In this document: positions 33,370 through 42,449 of the stretch, piece after piece | Layout of the letters: every line of letters starts with the position of its first letter | Numbering within the stretch: position 1 is the first letter of the stretch | Translations under genes and position numbers: made by a program | The notes under the pieces: model-generated | What the model saw: the letters and a program-made list of their open reading frames with translations, nothing else | Databases searched by the model: none | What the model was told of the DNA's origin: nothing | Origin: Halomonas urmiana | GTDB taxonomy: Bacteria > Pseudomonadota > Gammaproteobacteria > Pseudomonadales > Halomonadaceae | Length of the DNA stretch: 64,000 nt | Assembly: GCF_005780185.1 (NCBI RefSeq) | Contig: NZ_VBUI01000021.1 | Location: 16,291 to 80,290, forward strand | Reading direction: 5' to 3'

Positions 33370-34191
33370 ATGCTCGCCCGGCTGCTGCGCCTGGGGAGCC
33401 GGCGCTTCGAGCAACGCCACCCCGTCCCCGCCGCCGAGTGGGCCGAGGCCCGGGAACGGGTGGCGTTGCTCGCCGCCCTGCCCGACGACCAGGCCGAACG
33501 GCTCGGTCAGCGGGCCTGGCAGTTCGTGCATGCCAAGCGGTTGAGCCTGCACCCGGAGCTTGCCGAGACGATCACCTTCGACGCCCCGGCCCGGCTCGCC
33601 CTCGCGGGCCAGGCCTGCCTGCTGACCCTTGGCTGGTGCGAGAGCGAGCACATTGATGCCTTCGCCAACGTCCACGAGATCCTGATCCTTCCCGACGCCT
33701 TCCAGCGGCGGGTGGAAGAGATGGACGAGTTCGGCGTGGTCCACGAGTACGAAGACGAGCGCGCCGGCGAGACCTCCCTGCAGGGCCCGGTGGTGGTCGC
33801 CTGGCCCGACCTCATGGCAAGCGGCGGGCTCGACGGCTTCAACGTGCTGATCCACGAACTGGCCCACAAGCTCGACCTCGGTAACTCCCTGGACGTCGAC
33901 GGCTTTCCGCCGCTGCCCAGAGAGATCGATCCGCGGGAGTGGTATCGCATCTTCATGGGGGTCTGGGAGGATCTCCAGGCGCGCCTCGCCCGGGGCGAGG
34001 CGACGCCCATCGACGACTACGCCGCGAGCCACCCGGGGGAGTGCTTCGCGGTCTGCTGCGAGCACTTCTTCAGCGATCCCGACCGCCTCCACCGGGCCTA
34101 TCCGGCGCTCTATGGCCTGCTATCGCGCTATTTCCATCAGGATCCGCTGGCACGCCTCCCGTCGGACGCCGGCTCCCTACGCCCCGGCTAG
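33370..34191 (+). CDS. mtfA: MtfA-like zinc peptidase (M90)
   Basis: 273 residues. Zinc motif HELAHKLD with His162, Glu163 and His166; the later ECFAVCCEHFF segment supplies the third ligand region. N-terminal half has the family AFANVHEILILPDAF. In E. coli MtfA binds the repressor Mlc and affects the glucose PTS; without Mlc in view, only the peptidase identity is supported. Four bases separate it from the GNAT-nitrilase gene, so the two are cotranscribed. Confidence 0.9.
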   Translation: MLARLLRLGSRRFEQRHPVPAAEWAEARERVALLAALPDDQAERLGQRAWQFVHAKRLSLHPELAETITFDAPARLALAGQACLLTLGWCESEHIDAFANVHEILILPDAFQRRVEEMDEFGVVHEYEDERAGETSLQGPVVVAWPDLMASGGLDGFNVLIHELAHKLDLGNSLDVDGFPPLPREIDPREWYRIFMGVWEDLQARLARGEATPIDDYAASHPGECFAVCCEHFFSDPDRLHRAYPALYGLLSRYFHQDPLARLPSDAGSLRPG

Positions 34192-34296
34192 CCCCGGTGC
34201 GCGACGCGGGCTCTCATCTGCTCCCATAAGCCTGTGGTAAGACTGGGGTGACAGAGTGCTGCATCGGCAAGCCCTGTCAGTGGAGAAGAAACCGCC

Positions 34297-35061
34297 GTGA
34301 CCTCCCCCCTAGTATCCGTGATCGTTCCCGCCCGTGATGAAGCGGGCAACCTGCCCGGCCTGCTGAATGAAATCGACACTGCCCTGGCCACCATCGAGCA
34401 TGAGGTGCTGGTCGTGGACGACGGCTCCCGGGATGACACCTGGGCGAAGCTCGAGGCGTGGGCGGCCGAAAATGCCAGGCTTCGCCCCCTGCGCCACACC
34501 GAGAGCGCCGGTCAGAGCACCTCGGTGTGGCAGGCCGGATACGAGGCCCGAGGCGAATGGCTGGCCACCCTGGACGGCGACGGCCAGAACGACCCCGCCG
34601 ACCTGCCGAGCCTGATCGAACGGGCCCGCCAGGGCGACGTCACCCTGGTCGCCGGCCACCGCACCAGCCGTCATGATGACTGGCTCAAGCGTATCTCCTC
34701 GCGGGTCGCCAACGGCGTGCGCGCCCGGCTGCTGGGGGACGAGACCCCGGATACCGGCTGCGGGCTGAAGGTCATGCGGCGCGAGGCCTTCCTGCGCCTG
34801 CCCTACTTCAACCACATGCACCGCTTCCTGCCGGCGCTGGTCCAGGCCCAGGGCGGCCGCTGCGTCTCGCTGCCGGTCAATCATCGACCCCGGGGCGCCG
34901 GCCGCTCCCACTATGGTCTCAACGACCGGCTCTGGGCCGGCCTCGTCGACATGGCAGGCGTAATGTGGCTGCGTCGCCGCTCGCGCCTGCCGGCCGCACT
35001 CGAGACCCTCGCCCCGGTGGACACCGCGGCCCGAGACGAGCGGATGGAGCGCACGACATGA
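34297..35061 (+). CDS. GT2 family glycosyltransferase, dolichyl-phosphate-mannose-synthase-like
   Basis: 254 residues beginning with GTG (GGAGAAG upstream). GT-A fold: VSVIVPARDEAGNLPGLL, VLVVDDGSRDDT, LDGDGQNDPADLP with the DxD-like metal site, DTGCGLKVMRREAF. No C-terminal membrane domain, unlike ArnC. It likely charges undecaprenyl phosphate with a sugar for the GT39 enzyme encoded two genes on. Its stop overlaps the next start (ATGA). Confidence 0.92.
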   Translation: MTSPLVSVIVPARDEAGNLPGLLNEIDTALATIEHEVLVVDDGSRDDTWAKLEAWAAENARLRPLRHTESAGQSTSVWQAGYEARGEWLATLDGDGQNDPADLPSLIERARQGDVTLVAGHRTSRHDDWLKRISSRVANGVRARLLGDETPDTGCGLKVMRREAFLRLPYFNHMHRFLPALVQAQGGRCVSLPVNHRPRGAGRSHYGLNDRLWAGLVDMAGVMWLRRRSRLPAALETLAPVDTAARDERMERTT

Positions 35062-35339
35062 CGGTCGAGTGGCTGTGGCTGGGCGTCGGCTTTCTGGGCC
35101 AGGCGCTGTTCTCCGCCCGCTTCCTGGTCCAGTGGCTGGCCAGCGAGCGCGCACGGCGCAGCATTGTGCCCCGGGCCTTCTGGTTCTTCAGCCTGGCCGG
35201 GGGGGTCACCCTGCTGGCCTACGCCCTCTACCGCCGTGATCCGGTGTTCATCGCCGGCCAGGGAGCGGGGCTGTTCATCTACGCGCGCAACCTGATGCTG
35301 ATCCGCCGCGAGGTCCAGCTGCGCCGGGCCCGCCAGTGA
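35058..35339 (+). CDS. LpxB N-terminal-domain-like small membrane protein
   Basis: 93 residues with three predicted membrane helices. It matches the lipid-A-disaccharide synthase N-terminal (LAB_N) domain as a stand-alone protein: WLGVGFLGQALFSARFLVQWLASE and RSIVPRAFWFFSLAGGVTLLAYALYRRDPVFI. Such proteins are commonly sandwiched between GT2 and GT39 genes and may act as a partner or flippase element in lipid A decoration. Coupled at both ends by 4-bp overlaps. Confidence 0.88.
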   Translation: MTVEWLWLGVGFLGQALFSARFLVQWLASERARRSIVPRAFWFFSLAGGVTLLAYALYRRDPVFIAGQGAGLFIYARNLMLIRREVQLRRARQ

Positions 35340-37126
35340 TAAACCGCCACACCGACCGGATCCTTTGCATGCATCGTCCCGCCTATCTCCATCACCTGCC
35401 CTCGCTGCACTGGCTCTGGCTGCTGGCACTGGCCGCGCTGTTCCTGAGCGTCGGGATGGGCATGCGTGATCCCTGGCCCGCCGACGAGCCGCGCTTCGCC
35501 CTGAACGCCCTGGAGATGCTGAAGACGGGGCAGTTCTGGATTCCCCACCGGGCCGGCGAGCCCTATCCCGACAAGCCGCCGATCTTCATGTGGGCCACGG
35601 CCGCCTCGATCCAGCTGAGCGGCTCGGTGCGTCTGGGCTTCCTGCTGCCCTCCTTGCTGGGCGCGCTGGGCACCCTGGCCCTGGTCATGGACCTGACTCG
35701 CCGGCTGCACGGCCGCCGGGTGGCGCTGCTCGCCGGCCTGGCCCTGCTGTCGAGCTTCCAGTTCGGGCTGCAGGCGCGCACCGCCCAGATCGACATGCTG
35801 GTCACCTTCTTCGTCATGCTGGGCACCTACGGCCTGCTACGCCATGCCCTGCTGGGGCCCGCCCGTCGCTGGTGGTTCATCGGCTGCGCCGGCATGGGAC
35901 TCGGCATCCTTACCAAGGGAGTAGGCTTCCTGCCGCTGCTGATGCTGCCCCTCTGGACCCTGCTGGCCTGGCGACGGCAGGCGGTGCCCCTGGCGTGGCG
36001 CGACCTGGGGCTCGGCATTGCCGTGATCCTCGGCGTCGTCGCGCTCTGGGTGGTGCCCATGGCTCTCTACACCACCTTCTCCGACGACCCCGCCTTGGCG
36101 GCCTATCGCGACAACATCCTGTTCAAGCAGACCGGCGAGCGCTACGCCGATGCCTGGCACCACGTGAAGCCCTGGTACTACTACCTCCTCGAGGTAATCC
36201 CCTGGGCCTGGCTGCCCCTGGTGCTGGCCCTGCCCTGGCTGGTGCCCGCCTGGTGGCATCGTGCCCGGCGCCTCGATGCGCGGGTCCTGCTGCCGCTCGG
36301 CGGCCTGGTGCTGGTGATCGTCTTCTTCTCGTTCTCTCCCGGCAAGCGCGGCGTCTACCTGCTGCCGACCCTGCCGCTGCTGGTGCTGGCCTCGGCGCCG
36401 ATGCTGGCGGGCCTGCTGAGCCGCCCGCGGCTCCACTGGCTGGGGGCCAGCGTGCTGGCCCTGTTCGGCATCGTGTTCCTCGCCGCCGGCGTGCTCGGCG
36501 CCCTGGGGCTGCCGCCCCTGGCCCGGCTGGCGAAGCATCACGGGGTCGTCCCCTGGGCCTGGTGGAGCCTACTCGGGCTCGTCGCCTTCGGACTGCTGGC
36601 CTGGGGGCGGCCGCGGCATGGCCTGCTGGCGCTGGCCGGCTGGCTGGCGGTGTTCTGGCTGAGTTGGTCGACCTGGGGGTACCAGCTGATGGACCCGGCG
36701 CGCTCCCCCCGCGATCTGATGGCCGAGATCGTGGCCCAGACCGGCCCGACGGCCTGGCTGGCCATGCCCGACTTCGACGAGGAGTTCGTGCTCCAGGCCC
36801 GTCAGCCGATGGTGCAGTTCGGCTACCACACGCCGGATGACGACCAGTTCCGTCGCGCCTTCGCCTGGCTGCAAGAGGCCCCCGGCGAGCGATGGATGCT
36901 GATGCCCCAGCATCGCGATGGCGAGATCGCCTGCGCGGACCTGACACGCGCCCGGGATCTCGGCGTGCAGAACAGCGAGGCCTGGTGGCTGATCCCGGGC
37001 AGCGCCTTCGGCGCCTGCCGGGGGGACCGCGAGGCCGCCCCGCTCTATATCGCCCCGACGACCCTCGCCGGCAACGAGACCGCAAGCGCCGAGCTCCACG
37101 ACACACGACATCAGAGCCGGCCCTAG
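35336..37126 (+). CDS. ArnT-like GT39 glycosyltransferase
   Basis: 596 residues (GTG start 35336, overlapping the previous stop; ATG 35369 is an alternative giving 585). About 12 membrane helices. The first periplasmic loop has the catalytic DPWPADEPRFALNALEM, followed by GEPYPDKPPIFMWATAA, typical of the ArnT/PMT superfamily. The enzyme moves a sugar from undecaprenyl phosphate to lipid A or another envelope acceptor. The C-terminal 130 residues are soluble. The stop shares the bases CTAG with the stop of the convergent LysR gene. Confidence 0.92.
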   Translation: MINRHTDRILCMHRPAYLHHLPSLHWLWLLALAALFLSVGMGMRDPWPADEPRFALNALEMLKTGQFWIPHRAGEPYPDKPPIFMWATAASIQLSGSVRLGFLLPSLLGALGTLALVMDLTRRLHGRRVALLAGLALLSSFQFGLQARTAQIDMLVTFFVMLGTYGLLRHALLGPARRWWFIGCAGMGLGILTKGVGFLPLLMLPLWTLLAWRRQAVPLAWRDLGLGIAVILGVVALWVVPMALYTTFSDDPALAAYRDNILFKQTGERYADAWHHVKPWYYYLLEVIPWAWLPLVLALPWLVPAWWHRARRLDARVLLPLGGLVLVIVFFSFSPGKRGVYLLPTLPLLVLASAPMLAGLLSRPRLHWLGASVLALFGIVFLAAGVLGALGLPPLARLAKHHGVVPWAWWSLLGLVAFGLLAWGRPRHGLLALAGWLAVFWLSWSTWGYQLMDPARSPRDLMAEIVAQTGPTAWLAMPDFDEEFVLQARQPMVQFGYHTPDDDQFRRAFAWLQEAPGERWMLMPQHRDGEIACADLTRARDLGVQNSEAWWLIPGSAFGACRGDREAAPLYIAPTTLAGNETASAELHDTRHQSRP

Positions 37127-38001
37127 GCGGCCTCCTCGTCGAGGCTTGCCACCAGCCACTCCCACAGCCGTACGGTGTCGGAGCGTGCCTCGCCCCGCGT
37201 CGGCCTGACCAGCCAGAAGCGCTCCGCGGTGGGCAGCGCCAGTGAAAGCGGCGCCACCAAGTCACCGCGGCCTTCGGCGAGGCGTTGGTGCGTCAGCGCC
37301 ACCCCGGCGCCCTGAGCGGCCAGGGCCAGGGTCATCACCTGGCTGTCGCAGGTGAGTGCGGCACAGCGCGACTCGAGGCCGGCCGGGCCGAACCGCTCCA
37401 GCCAGCTCGGCCAGCCCGCGGCGAAGCCCACCGCGTGCAGCAGGGTGTGGCCGGCCAGATCCGTCGGCGCGCGGATCGCCTGAGCGAGCGAGGGCGCGCA
37501 GACCGGCAGCATGGCATCGTCTCCCAGCGAGACCGCCTCCATCCCCGGCCAGTCGCCGCGGCCATAGCGAATCTCGATATCCGCGCCTTCGGGACCGAAG
37601 TCGTCCGGCCACAGGGCGCTCACCAGCCGCAGGGCAATATCGGGGCAGTCGCGCTGGAAAGCCGGCAGTCGGAGCGCCAGCCAATTCTGCTGAATCACCG
37701 GAGTGGTGCGCAGCGTCACCGGCGCCTCAGAGGCGCCACCGAAGACCTCATCGGTCCCCTCGACCAGGCGCGTGAAGGCGTCTTGCAGGCACGGCAGCCA
37801 GGCCTGCCCCGCCGGGGTCAAGCCGAGGCTGCGCGGATGACGCACGAAGAGCTTCTGGCCCAGGCGATCCTCGAGCAGGCGCACGCGCTGGCTGATCGCC
37901 GCCTGGGTCACGCCGAGCTCCTGACCGGCGGCGGTGAAGCTCAGGGTGCGTGCCGCCGTCTCGAAGGCCTGCAGCCACGGCAGGGGAGGAAGGCGGCTCA
38001 T
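37123..38001 (-). CDS. LysR family regulator, GcvA-like
   Basis: 292 residues. HTH at about 10-60 (FETAARTLSFTAAGQELGVTQAAISQRVRLLEDRLG), substrate-binding domain from about 88. The PWLQAFETAART start and FVRHPRSLGLTPAG resemble GcvA. It diverges from the gamma-butyrobetaine hydroxylase gene, which it probably controls. The start is uncertain between 38001 and 38016; neither has a good ribosome site. Confidence 0.9.
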   Translation of the reverse strand: MSRLPPLPWLQAFETAARTLSFTAAGQELGVTQAAISQRVRLLEDRLGQKLFVRHPRSLGLTPAGQAWLPCLQDAFTRLVEGTDEVFGGASEAPVTLRTTPVIQQNWLALRLPAFQRDCPDIALRLVSALWPDDFGPEGADIEIRYGRGDWPGMEAVSLGDDAMLPVCAPSLAQAIRAPTDLAGHTLLHAVGFAAGWPSWLERFGPAGLESRCAALTCDSQVMTLALAAQGAGVALTHQRLAEGRGDLVAPLSLALPTAERFWLVRPTRGEARSDTVRLWEWLVASLDEEAA

Positions 38002-38053
38002 GAATAAGCTTGGCATAAGCTGAATAGGGTCATAGGGGCCAGATTAATCGTTT

Positions 38054-38067
38054 GTCGGTACCCCGAC
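38054..38067. promoter_or_regulatory. Inverted repeat between lysR and the hydroxylase gene
   Basis: GTCGG-TACC-CCGAC, a perfect dyad in the 107-bp divergent gap. It could be an operator for the neighbouring LysR protein, although it is not the usual T-N11-A type. Confidence 0.35.
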
Positions 38068-38108
38068 CAGTCTTCACCATGAGCGCATTCTTAAGGGAGG
38101 AGCCGATC

Positions 38109-39281
38109 ATGACCGATACGCCGATCACCGACGCACGCACCGTGCAGCCCATGGGCGAACTGTCCCCGCACACCGAAGGGCCGCCGCTCATCGAGGCCAC
38201 GGATGCCGGACGACAGCTGGCCCTGCGCTGGAGCAACGGCAACCAGGCCCGGTTTCCGCTGACCTGGCTGCGCGACCACTGCGCCTGCGCCGAGTGCCGC
38301 CACCCGATGACCCGGGAACGCCTCTACATGGCCCTGGAAGTGCCGGAACAAGCACCGGCCATGCGCCTCGAGGACGGCAACCTCATCCTGACCTGGGCCG
38401 ATGGCCACGTCAGCCGCTTCGATGCCGTCTGGCTGCATCAGCGCCGCCCGGGCCAGACGCGCGACGATGCCGTGCCGTCTCGCCGCCCCTGGGCCCAGGA
38501 CTACCGCCCGACCCGCGTCGCTCACGCCGACTTCATGGCCGGCACCGCAGGTGAGCGTGCCTGGCTCACCGCCCTGCTGCGCGATGGCCTGGTGCTGCTC
38601 GAGAACGGTCCGCTGGCCGACGAGGAAGTCCGCCGCCTGGCGGGCCGCATCGGGCCGCTGCGCGCCACCAACTTCGGTGCCCGCTTCGACGTGAAGTCCA
38701 AGCCCAACCCGAACAATGCCGCCTACACGGCCATTGGCCTGGCGCTGCACACCGACCTGCCCAACTGGCGCAACCCGCCGGATATCCAGCTGCTCTACTG
38801 CCTGGAGAACGACGCCGAGGGTGGCGAATCCACCTTCTTCGACGGCTTCGCCGCCGCCGAGGCCCTGCGTCGCCAGAACCCGGAAGCGTTCCGTCGGCTC
38901 AGCGAGACCGAGATCGACTTCCGCTTCCAGGATGAAGAGCATGACTTGGTGTGGACCGCGCCGCTGCTGTCCCTCGACGAGCAGGGCCAGGTCATCGAGG
39001 TGCGACTCAACAACTGGATCCGCGACACCCTGCGCCTCCCCCTCGAAGAGATCGATGCCTGGTACGACGCCTACCGCGCGTTCTGGGCGCTGGCACAGGA
39101 TCCCCGGAACCGACTCGAGTTCTCCCTGGCCCCGGGCGAGATGGTCGCCTTCGACAACCGCCGGGTGCTGCACGGCCGCCGCGCCTTCGACCCGAGCACC
39201 GGCCGGCGCCACCTGCAGGGCACCTACCTCGACCTCGACATGTGCGAGTCCCGCCTGCGGGTGCTGGCGCGCCGGGGCTGA
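38109..39281 (+). CDS. Gamma-butyrobetaine hydroxylase-like 2-oxoglutarate dioxygenase
   Basis: 390 residues. N-terminal zinc-binding domain with LRDHCACAECRHP (Cys58, Cys60, Cys63), then a TauD-fold domain. Iron ligands are His214 and Asp216 in HTDLP, with distal His355 in VLHGRRAFD. This two-domain layout is that of gamma-butyrobetaine dioxygenase, which makes L-carnitine. ATG 38109 is preceded by AGGGAGGAG. No carnitine dehydrogenase or betaine transporter follows, so the pathway continues elsewhere. Confidence 0.9.
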   Translation: MTDTPITDARTVQPMGELSPHTEGPPLIEATDAGRQLALRWSNGNQARFPLTWLRDHCACAECRHPMTRERLYMALEVPEQAPAMRLEDGNLILTWADGHVSRFDAVWLHQRRPGQTRDDAVPSRRPWAQDYRPTRVAHADFMAGTAGERAWLTALLRDGLVLLENGPLADEEVRRLAGRIGPLRATNFGARFDVKSKPNPNNAAYTAIGLALHTDLPNWRNPPDIQLLYCLENDAEGGESTFFDGFAAAEALRRQNPEAFRRLSETEIDFRFQDEEHDLVWTAPLLSLDEQGQVIEVRLNNWIRDTLRLPLEEIDAWYDAYRAFWALAQDPRNRLEFSLAPGEMVAFDNRRVLHGRRAFDPSTGRRHLQGTYLDLDMCESRLRVLARRG

Positions 39282-39362
39282 GACGGCGCCGGGAGGGGTG
39301 CGGCGGCACGCCGCCGCTTTGGCCGCCGCGCCCGCTGACGTATGCTTGGGGCCTCCTGCCCC

Positions 39363-40058
39363 ATGGATACGCGCGACATGAGCCACCGCCTCGTCCTCGT
39401 CACCGGCCTGCTGGCCGCCCTCCTGGCCCTGGGCCTGCTCTGGCAGTGGCTCGCCATGCGCGACCTGCTGACGGTGGAGACCCTGATGACGCTGGTGACG
39501 GGAGCGGTGGCCTGGCGCGACGCCCCCTGGGCGGTCGCGGTGGTGATGGCGATCTACGCCGGTGCCTCGCTGGTGATGTTCCCGCTCAGCCTGCTGGTGG
39601 CGCTGACCGGCCTGATGTTCGGGCCCTGGTGGGGATTTGCCTACGCCCTGGCCGGCACCCTGACCGCATCAATACTGACCTGGTGGGTCGGGCGCCGGCT
39701 GGGCCGCGAGGCGCTGATGCGCCACGGCGGCCGGCGCCTCAAGGGCCTCTCGCGCTACCTTTCGGGGCGCGGCATCCGCACCATGACGCTGGTCAACCTG
39801 CTGCCGCTGGCCCCCTTCACCCTGACCAACATGATGGCCGGCGCCTTCCGCCTGCGCTTTCGCGACTACATGATCGGCTCGCTGCTGGGCATCGCCCCGG
39901 GGCTCGCCGGCGTCACCCTGCTGGGCAGCCAGCTGGGCCAGCTGGCCACCGCCGAGAGCCGCGGCGAGCTTTACTGGGCGATCGGCGGCCTGCTGGTCGG
40001 GGTGGCCCTGCTGGTCGGGCTGAAGCGCTGGTCGGAGCGGCGCCGTCGCGCCCGCTGA
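39363..40058 (+). CDS. VTT/TVP38 family membrane protein
   Basis: About 231 residues (ATG 39363; ATG 39378 gives 226) with five or six helices. The VTT core is seen in SLVMFPLSLLVALTGLMFGPWWGFAYALAGTLTAS and the RTMTLVNLLPLAPFTLTNMMAG segment. Related DedA/TMEM64 proteins are scramblases or transporters of membrane lipids. Stands alone, convergent with the GT4 gene only 6 bp away. Confidence 0.88.
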   Translation: MDTRDMSHRLVLVTGLLAALLALGLLWQWLAMRDLLTVETLMTLVTGAVAWRDAPWAVAVVMAIYAGASLVMFPLSLLVALTGLMFGPWWGFAYALAGTLTASILTWWVGRRLGREALMRHGGRRLKGLSRYLSGRGIRTMTLVNLLPLAPFTLTNMMAGAFRLRFRDYMIGSLLGIAPGLAGVTLLGSQLGQLATAESRGELYWAIGGLLVGVALLVGLKRWSERRRRAR

Positions 40059-40064
40059 AGCGCG

Positions 40065-41393
40065 CTACTCCCGCGGCGCTTCGGTCTCGTCCTCCTCGCG
40101 GTGGCCGGGCCACCAGGCGGGACGCTCCTGCTCCCACTCCTCCTGCACCAGGTGGCGCAGCAGGCGGCCGCGATGGCGCAGTATCTGCCACTCGGCGCCC
40201 AGCCGATGGCGGATCCGCTCCCAGCCCCCCTCGTCGGCGTGGGTGAAGGGCCCGCCCCGGGCGACGGCGTGGCGATAGACGGCCAGGCAGCGCGCGGCGC
40301 AGCGCGCCTCGTCATAGCCATCGGCCGTCTCCAGGGCCGCCTCGGCCAGCGGCGCCCGCGCCTCATGAACGGCCAGCGCGGCGAGCGCCTCGGCCATGAG
40401 ATCGAGGTCGTCCCCCGGGATCAGCCGCCCGTTGCGGCCCTCGACCACCACCTCGCGCACCCCCGGGGCGGCGACGGCCACCACCGGCAAGCCGGCCGCC
40501 ATGGCCTCGGCCACCACCATGCCCTGGGTCTCGCTATGGGAGGCGAAGGCGAAGACGTCCATGGCATGGTAGGCATCGATCAGGGGCTGCCCCTGGAGGC
40601 GGCCGGTGAAGTGCAGCCGGTCCGCCACGCCCTGCGCCTCGGCCACTGTCTGGATATCGCCTCGGGCCTCGCCCTCGCCCACCACCAGGAAGTGGGCCTC
40701 GGGCCGAGCGACCAGCGCCGCGGCTACCGCCTCGGTCAGGAACGCCAGGTTCTTCTCCAGCGCCAGCCGGCCTAGGTGGCCGATCACGTAGGCCCCGTCG
40801 GGAATGCCCAGGCGAGCGCGCCACTCCCGGCCATCGCCGAGGGCGAAGCGCGCGGTGTCCACGCCGCTCGGCACCACGCTGATGGCGGGATTGGCCTCCC
40901 GTCGCAGCAGCAGGCCGCGGATGCTCTCGCTGGGCGCGATCACCTCGTCGCACAGCCAGGTGTACTGGGTAGCCAGGGCCACCGCGAAGCGTTGCATGCG
41001 CGGCGAGTCGCCGGGCACGTAGTGGGTGTAGTGCTCGTAGAGGGTGTGGTGGGTGAAGATCAGCGGCAGGCCGTAGGTCTCGGCCGCCCGGGCGGCAGTA
41101 TCGCCCAGCAGGAAGGGGTGATGGGCATGGACGATGTCCGGCTCGAAGGCCTCGATCGCCTCGTGGAGCTGGCCAGGGATCGGCACCGGCAGCGAGAAGT
41201 CGCTGCCGTTGAAGTGCTGCATGGCCGCCACCCGCACCACGTCGCCCTCCTCGGCAGGCTGCCCCTCCAGGCGCGGCGCCACCACCAGCACCCGGTGGCC
41301 GGCGACCTGCAGCTGGCGCTTGAGCCGCTGAACCGACTCGCTGACCCCGCCGACGATGGGCAGGTAGGTGTTGGTGAACATCAGCACATTCAC
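40065..41393 (-). CDS. GT4 family glycosyltransferase
   Basis: 442 residues with GTG start. GT-B fold: N-terminal TNTYLPIVGGVSESVQRLKRQL, C-terminal VIGHLGRLALEKNLAFL and SHSETQGMVVAEAMAAGLPVVA (nucleotide-sugar site with the E-x7-E pattern). Resembles diacylglycerol glucosyl/mannosyl transferases that build glycolipids. A charged 60-residue tail rich in Trp, Arg and Glu follows the GT domain. The start overlaps the upstream LysR stop by four bases (GTGA), an unusual coupling of an enzyme to an apparently unrelated regulator. Confidence 0.9.
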   Translation of the reverse strand: MNVLMFTNTYLPIVGGVSESVQRLKRQLQVAGHRVLVVAPRLEGQPAEEGDVVRVAAMQHFNGSDFSLPVPIPGQLHEAIEAFEPDIVHAHHPFLLGDTAARAAETYGLPLIFTHHTLYEHYTHYVPGDSPRMQRFAVALATQYTWLCDEVIAPSESIRGLLLRREANPAISVVPSGVDTARFALGDGREWRARLGIPDGAYVIGHLGRLALEKNLAFLTEAVAAALVARPEAHFLVVGEGEARGDIQTVAEAQGVADRLHFTGRLQGQPLIDAYHAMDVFAFASHSETQGMVVAEAMAAGLPVVAVAAPGVREVVVEGRNGRLIPGDDLDLMAEALAALAVHEARAPLAEAALETADGYDEARCAARCLAVYRHAVARGGPFTHADEGGWERIRHRLGAEWQILRHRGRLLRHLVQEEWEQERPAWWPGHREEDETEAPRE

Positions 41394-42340
41394 GGGGACG
41401 TCTCTCCACGGATCGCAGTGGCGTCATTCTGCCGGGGTGGCACGCGACTGGCCATCTCCTGTTCAAGATAGGCGACGAAGGACCGTAGGCGAGTGGGAAC
41501 GTGACGGCGCTGTCGGTAGACCGCATGGAAGTCGGCGCGAACGCCCTGCCAGTCGGGCAGCAGCTCGACCAGTCGCCCCTGCCGGAGAGGCTCGTGCACG
41601 TCCCACCAGGAACGCAGGGCGATGCCGTGGCCGTCCAGGGCGAACCGCATGATCGTCTCCCCGTCGTTGCTGGCCGGCGCCCCGCCCACCTTCACCGCCT
41701 GCTCCACCGCGGGGGCGTCGCGCCGCTGGAAGCGCCAGACGGCGAAGTCGCTGTCGTTCTCGCGCAGCAGCAGACAGGGCAGCAAGGCCAGGTCGGCCGG
41801 TGTGCGCAGGGGCGGCAGGGTCGCCGCCCGCGCGGGCGCGGCGCAGAGCACCCGCCGGTTGGCGAGGATCCGCCGGGCCACCAGGCGGGAGTCCGGCGGC
41901 TCACCCACCCGGATGCCGATGTCGAAGGCCTGGTCGCCGAGGCTCAGCGGGAAGCCGGAGAGCTCCAGCGTCGCCTCGATGCCGGGATGCTCACGGCAGA
42001 AGGCCGAGAGCAGCGGGGCCACGTGGCGGCGGCCGAAGCCGAAGGTGGCATTGACCCGCAGCGGACCGGAGAGCTCGGCGCGATGCTCGCCGAGGGACTC
42101 CTCGAGCTCGCTGAGCTCCTCGAGGATCATCCCCCCGCGGGCGAGGTAGCGCTCCCCCTCGGCGGTCAGGGCCAGGCGGCGGGTGGTGCGGCTGGCGAGC
42201 TCCACGCCCAGCCGCGCCTCCAGCTGCTTGAGGCGCTTGCTTACCGCCGACAGCGAGAGCCCGAGCTCCCGGGCCGTGGCCGTGAGGCTGCCGGCATGGG
42301 CCAGGCGCCGGAAGAAGGCCAGGTCATCGAGGGGCGACAT
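41390..42340 (-). CDS. LysR family regulator of the malate/tartrate dehydrogenase gene
   Basis: 316 residues. HTH at about 5-60 (FRRLAHAGSLTATARELGLSLSAVSKRLKQLEARLG), effector domain from 85. DmlR-type sequence and divergent orientation to the D-malate dehydrogenase-like gene support regulation of that gene. The start 42340 (MSPLDD) is supported by GGAGAG seven bases upstream; a start at 42358 is less likely. Confidence 0.9.
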   Translation of the reverse strand: MSPLDDLAFFRRLAHAGSLTATARELGLSLSAVSKRLKQLEARLGVELASRTTRRLALTAEGERYLARGGMILEELSELEESLGEHRAELSGPLRVNATFGFGRRHVAPLLSAFCREHPGIEATLELSGFPLSLGDQAFDIGIRVGEPPDSRLVARRILANRRVLCAAPARAATLPPLRTPADLALLPCLLLRENDSDFAVWRFQRRDAPAVEQAVKVGGAPASNDGETIMRFALDGHGIALRSWWDVHEPLRQGRLVELLPDWQGVRADFHAVYRQRRHVPTRLRSFVAYLEQEMASRVPPRQNDATAIRGETSP

Positions 42341-42357
42341 GCGACTCTCCACTCTCA

Positions 42358-42374
42358 TTCAACAATACGTTGAA
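42358..42374. promoter_or_regulatory. LysR-type operator, TTCAAC-N5-GTTGAA
   Basis: Perfect 6-5-6 dyad of total length 17, fitting the T-N11-A form within a longer dyad, placed between the divergent lysR and dehydrogenase genes, 18 bp from the regulator start. Confidence 0.65.
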
Positions 42375-42449
42375 GGATACCGCGATTATCTTTCCTCCGT
42401 GCAGGACTAGACTCGCAGGCACGACCCATGCACCCGCAGGAGGAATACC

